The notes under the pieces are model-generated. The model worked only from the letters and a program-made list of their open reading frames with translations. It made no database searches and had not been told where the DNA came from. Below, in pieces: positions 23,508 through 26,400 of a DNA stretch of 26,400 nucleotides. Position numbers and translations under genes: made by a program. The DNA comes from an uncultured Bacilli bacterium. Lineage in GTDB: Bacteria > Bacillota_I > Bacilli_A > RF39 > UBA660. The stretch lies in assembly GCA_947625715.1 (NCBI GenBank), contig CANQPR010000006.1, positions 1 to 26,400 on the forward strand, given 5' to 3'. Each line of letters starts with the position of its first letter. Position 1 is the stretch's first letter.

Positions 23508-25046
23508 ATGAATAAACAAATAAATAAAGAGATAAGTTCTCCTAAATCTATTAAAACTAAATCAATGATAAGCCTTTTTCCTTTAATAATTGTTTATATA
23601 TTTAAATATTTTCAAAGAGGACTAAATTTTATTTTTATTGATACGCCAAAGCATATCCTTGGTTTAGATAAAAAAAATAATACTCACAATATTCTTACTA
23701 TGGATATAAAAGAATTATTTTCATATCAATATATGTCAAAGAAAAAATTAGCTAAATTAGAAAAAACTAAAATAGAATTAGAAAATGAACTTAAAAATGA
23801 TAAATCCCAAAGAAGTGAAAAAGCAAATGTATATCAATATTTAATAAAAGATGAAAATAATCATTTTTTAAAAGGTATTATGAGTGGATATTCCAAGTTA
23901 GATATTCATACTTATTTAGTTCAAAATAACTATACAGTTTATAAAATTGAGACAAATAAATATTTAAATTATATGTATGGTAATGATTCAATATTTGCCT
24001 CTAAAATTAAAAATAAAGATTTAGTTTTTTGGCTAACGGGATTATCTACATACTTAAAAAGTGGTATAACACTAACAGAAGCTATAAAAATATTAAATAC
24101 TCAAATGACTAGTAAATATAAATATAAAAGAGCTTTTCAATCTATTGCGTATGAATTATCAATGGGAGAAAGTTTTTCCGTGTCTTTATCAAAACAAGGT
24201 TTATTATTTCCACCATTATTAATTAATATGATTAAAGCTTCTGAAAAAACAGGTGAAATTATTGATACTCTTGATGACATGGCTACTTATTATGAAAAAA
24301 TAGAACAAACACATAAACAAATGATATCTGCCTTAACTTATCCGTTAGTAATACTTTTCTTTGCCCTTATAGTAGTCGCTTTTGTTTTAATATGGGTTAT
24401 TCCTCAATTTGTAACTATGTATGATGAAGCAAGTGCGACTCTTCCAACCTTTACTTTAAACATAATAAAATTTAGTAATTATTTAAAGAATAATTATTTA
24501 AATATCATTGCCATAATAATAAGTATAATAATATTATTAATTATAGCTTATAAAAATATTCAAAGTTTTAGAAAAACTATTCAAACCCTTTTAATGAAAA
24601 TACCTGTTATTGGCAAAATAATTATATATAATGAAGTAACAATATTAACTAAAACTTTTGCCTCTCTTTTAAAAAATAATGTCTTTATAACCGATAGTAT
24701 TGAAATACTAAGTAAATTAACAACTAATGAAGTTTACAAAGAAATAATGTATAATACTATTGAAAATATTTTAGATGGTAAAGAAATATCCATTTCTTTT
24801 AAAAATCATTTTGCTATTCCAAATGATGCTTATCAAATGATTGTTACTGGAGAAAAAACTGGAGAATTGCCAGAAATGATGAACAAGGTTAGTAATTATT
24901 ATCAACAAATGCATACTAATTGTGTTAATAATTTAAAAGCATTCATTGAACCTGTCATGATAATATTACTTTCACTAATTGTGGGTATTATTATTTTAGC
25001 AGTTGTTATTCCAATGTTTAGTATAATGAATGAAATTAAAATATAG
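23508..25046 (+). CDS. Type IV pilus platform protein (PilC/GspF/ComGB-like)
   Basis: A 512-residue inner-membrane platform protein that couples the assembly ATPase to pilin polymerisation. Two T2SSF domains are visible: LVFWLTGLSTYLKSGITLTEAIKIL ... GLLFPPLLINMIKASEKTGEI, and VTILTKTFASLLKNNVFITDSIEIL ... DAYQMIVTGEKTGELPEMM. Each is followed by hydrophobic helices, with the last pair at the C-terminus. The N-terminal 160 residues are an extension with a hydrophobic patch and a charged coiled coil (KKKLAKLEKTKIELENELKND), longer than in ComGB (about 320-350). It is followed after 9 bases by the prepilin peptidase. No PilB/PilT-type ATPase is present in the window. Confidence 0.88.
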   Translation: MNKQINKEISSPKSIKTKSMISLFPLIIVYIFKYFQRGLNFIFIDTPKHILGLDKKNNTHNILTMDIKELFSYQYMSKKKLAKLEKTKIELENELKNDKSQRSEKANVYQYLIKDENNHFLKGIMSGYSKLDIHTYLVQNNYTVYKIETNKYLNYMYGNDSIFASKIKNKDLVFWLTGLSTYLKSGITLTEAIKILNTQMTSKYKYKRAFQSIAYELSMGESFSVSLSKQGLLFPPLLINMIKASEKTGEIIDTLDDMATYYEKIEQTHKQMISALTYPLVILFFALIVVAFVLIWVIPQFVTMYDEASATLPTFTLNIIKFSNYLKNNYLNIIAIIISIIILLIIAYKNIQSFRKTIQTLLMKIPVIGKIIIYNEVTILTKTFASLLKNNVFITDSIEILSKLTTNEVYKEIMYNTIENILDGKEISISFKNHFAIPNDAYQMIVTGEKTGELPEMMNKVSNYYQQMHTNCVNNLKAFIEPVMIILLSLIVGIIILAVVIPMFSIMNEIKI

Positions 25047-25055
25047 GGTGGTTTT

Positions 25056-25826
25056 ATGCAAATATATAATATAATTTTCTTTTTTATTATTGGTTCTTTT
25101 TTAGCGTCTTTTTACAATGTAGTAGCAAAAAGAATTCCTAATAATGAATCAATAATTAAACCAAGAAGTCATTGTGATAAATGTAAACATATATTAAAAT
25201 GGTATGATTTAATTCCCATTTTATCATTTATATTTTTAAAAGGACGTTGTCGTTATTGTAAAGAAAAAATTTCTTTTTTAAATTTATTTGGTGAAGTAAC
25301 GTTAGGAGTATTATTTAGTATATTTTATATTTTATATGGTTTTACCTATCAATATTTAATCTTAATAGTATTACTATCTTTGTTATATATTATTTTTGTA
25401 ACTGATATTAAATATATGATAATTTTAGATTCAACATTAATAGTAAGTAGTATTTTTATTTTTATTATTAAAGTTATATATTTAGGAATCGAAAAATCTT
25501 TCTTAAGTATTTTGTATGGTTTAATTTTATTTATTATAATGTTTTTAATGAGTCTTTTAGGGAAAAAAATGTTTAAAAGAGAAGCTTTAGGTGGTGGCGA
25601 TATAAAATTATCATTTTTAATCGGATTAACTCTTGATTTACAGCTAGGGTTAACGGCAATCATTCTTTCTACTTTTTTGGCTTTACCTTATGCAACTTAT
25701 AGTTTAATATCGTCATCTTCTCATGAAGTAGCGTATGGTCCATTTTTGATTTCTGCTACTTTTATTGTCTTTTTATTTTCTGATAAATTTATGTTATTAA
25801 TTAATATGCTTTTCCCATTATTGTAG
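25056..25826 (+). CDS. Prepilin peptidase (PilD/ComC family)
   Basis: A 256-residue polytopic aspartyl protease that cleaves and usually N-methylates class III prepilins at the inner membrane. The N-terminal domain has SFLASFYNVVAKRIP and the four-Cys zinc site SHCDKCKHILKWYDLIP ... GRCRYCKEKIS. The two catalytic aspartates are in VTDIKYM (about residue 116) and GGGDIKLSF (about 182). Eight or so membrane helices are predicted. Its substrates in the window are the three prepilins at 3475, 3950 and 5181. AGGGTGG precedes the ATG. The next element, 18 bases after its stop, is G-tract promoter D. Confidence 0.93.
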   Translation: MQIYNIIFFFIIGSFLASFYNVVAKRIPNNESIIKPRSHCDKCKHILKWYDLIPILSFIFLKGRCRYCKEKISFLNLFGEVTLGVLFSIFYILYGFTYQYLILIVLLSLLYIIFVTDIKYMIILDSTLIVSSIFIFIIKVIYLGIEKSFLSILYGLILFIIMFLMSLLGKKMFKREALGGGDIKLSFLIGLTLDLQLGLTAIILSTFLALPYATYSLISSSSHEVAYGPFLISATFIVFLFSDKFMLLINMLFPLL

Positions 25827-25844
25827 ATAAATTTTGTTTTTATA

Positions 25845-25872
25845 TTGACACGGGGGGGGGTATTATTATAAA
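25845..25872 (+). promoter_or_regulatory. G-tract promoter D (putative phase-variable)
   Basis: TTGACA (25845-25850), C, nine G (25852-25860), TATTAT and TATAAA (25867-25872). The spacer is 16 bp; gaining one G would give 17. From the G tract to the start codon it is nearly identical to copy C. Confidence 0.75.
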
Positions 25873-25902
25873 ATAAATATCAAGAATAGAGTTGATATTT
25901 AT
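25873..25902 (+). repeat. Inverted repeat overlapping start codon (copy D)
   Basis: ATAAATATC (25873-25881) and GATATTTAT (25894-25902) pair perfectly around a 12-nt loop, AAGAATAGAGTT. The second arm covers the first two bases of the ATG at 25901. Confidence 0.6.
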
Positions 25903-26400
25903 GAAATTAAGTCAATATAAAGAAAAAAAGAATAGCAAAAAAATAATAATTATAATTAGTGCTATTCTTCTTTTTATTGGTGGAATAATATTAGAAAAAA
26001 CATTTGCCAATTTTAAAGTACAAAAATCTTTTAAGGTAATGGAAGGAAACTTCATCTATGAAGGAAGTGGCGATGTTATTTTCTCGTTTTATAATAATGG
26101 CAAAAATGTTAGTACCATTCCTAAAAAAGAAGAAGGAGTATCATTTTTAAGTTCTAAGTGTAGTAATAATGCAAGTGTTAAATGGCATGATAGTTTATGG
26201 GCACCGATTGTTACCAATTTAAATGAACAAGGAACAAAATGTGAACTTTATTTTGGCAATAGTGCAGTAGAATATTTAATAAATTTACAAAAGGAAAGAC
26301 CGAGTGAATTAGCCTATGATGGAAAAGAAAGTTTGAATAATTATGGAACTGATGACAATAATTTACGATTTATAGGAAGTAATCCAAATAATTATGTTGA
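25901..26400 (+). CDS. Surface protein D of G-tract family (cut by window end)
   Basis: The first 166 or so codons of a fourth family member, open to the window end. It has MKLSQYKEKKNSKK, a membrane segment (about 15-31) and the constant TFANFKVQKSFKVMEGNF head. From about codon 55 onward the DNA is nearly identical to gene A (26061-26400 against 10512-10851, about 14 differences by eye), whereas the membrane-segment codons and promoter resemble copies B and C more. The tail beyond the window is presumably of the A type, because the shared YDGKESLNNYGTDDNNLRFIG stretch immediately precedes it in A. Confidence 0.8.
   Translation, partial: MKLSQYKEKKNSKKIIIIISAILLFIGGIILEKTFANFKVQKSFKVMEGNFIYEGSGDVIFSFYNNGKNVSTIPKKEEGVSFLSSKCSNNASVKWHDSLWAPIVTNLNEQGTKCELYFGNSAVEYLINLQKERPSELAYDGKESLNNYGTDDNNLRFIGSNPNNYV

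Noticed and set aside
25349..25663. 104-codon minus-strand reading frame
   Set aside because: Antisense to the conserved prepilin peptidase membrane domain; low-complexity composition typical of a shadow frame.
10296..25860. G runs as G-quadruplex elements
   Set aside because: Each site has only one G run, so an intramolecular quadruplex cannot form; position inside promoters explains them better.
1..26400. CRISPR arrays, tRNA or rRNA genes
   Set aside because: No regularly spaced repeats, cloverleaf-forming sequence or rRNA signature was seen.

Overview
The window is AT-rich (roughly 25-30% G+C by eye) low-G+C Gram-positive DNA. It uses the standard bacterial code: TGA ends the membrane gene at 9414. 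The genes point to a walled bacterium of the Bacilli: Bacillus-type DnaB/DnaI helicase loaders, a SigA-like rpoD, trmK next to a YqfQ-like gene, nfo next to a small YqfT-position gene, a class B penicillin-binding protein and a sortase. An uncultured gut-type lineage near the Erysipelotrichales/RF39 groups would fit, but that placement is inference.

Layout. 1-1200 is an accessory patch: a DUF3800 gene behind a strongly structured leader, and a convergent small-RNA candidate on the minus strand. 1230-4432 is dnaB-dnaI followed directly by two minor prepilin genes. 4544-5068 holds an HTH regulator and a small downstream gene. 5130-5692 is a single pilin gene with its own promoter and terminator. 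5699-10280 holds nfo, a small minus-strand gene, a class B PBP, a membrane protein and an RNA methyltransferase. 10291-13051 holds two surface-protein genes, A and B. 13071-17608 is a run of RnfC-like, RnfD-like, a secreted repeat protein with an LPXTG-like tail, and a small sortase. 17629-21451 is dnaG-rpoD-trmK, with a convergent YqfQ-like gene. 21734-21923 is a 190-bp non-coding transposon-like element. 21928-23437 is surface gene C. 23449-25826 is the pilus platform protein and prepilin peptidase. 25845-26400 is surface gene D, cut by the window end.

The most unusual content is the dispersed family A-D. Each gene has a run of 8-10 G between its -35 and -10 boxes, an inverted repeat just before the start codon, and a shared N-terminal membrane segment and Cys-pair domain. 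The distal parts differ: A and C share one type (D matches A as far as it is visible), and B carries BspA/DUF285-type repeats. G runs of this length occur in the window only at these four places. The simplest reading is a set of independently phase-variable surface proteins switched by slippage that changes promoter spacing. In copy C a MITE-like element has inserted exactly at the -35 box, and its 9-bp target duplication restores TTGAC.

Prepilins, platform protein and prepilin peptidase are spread over several loci here, so a type IV pilus-like or competence machine is present. Its assembly ATPase must lie outside the window.
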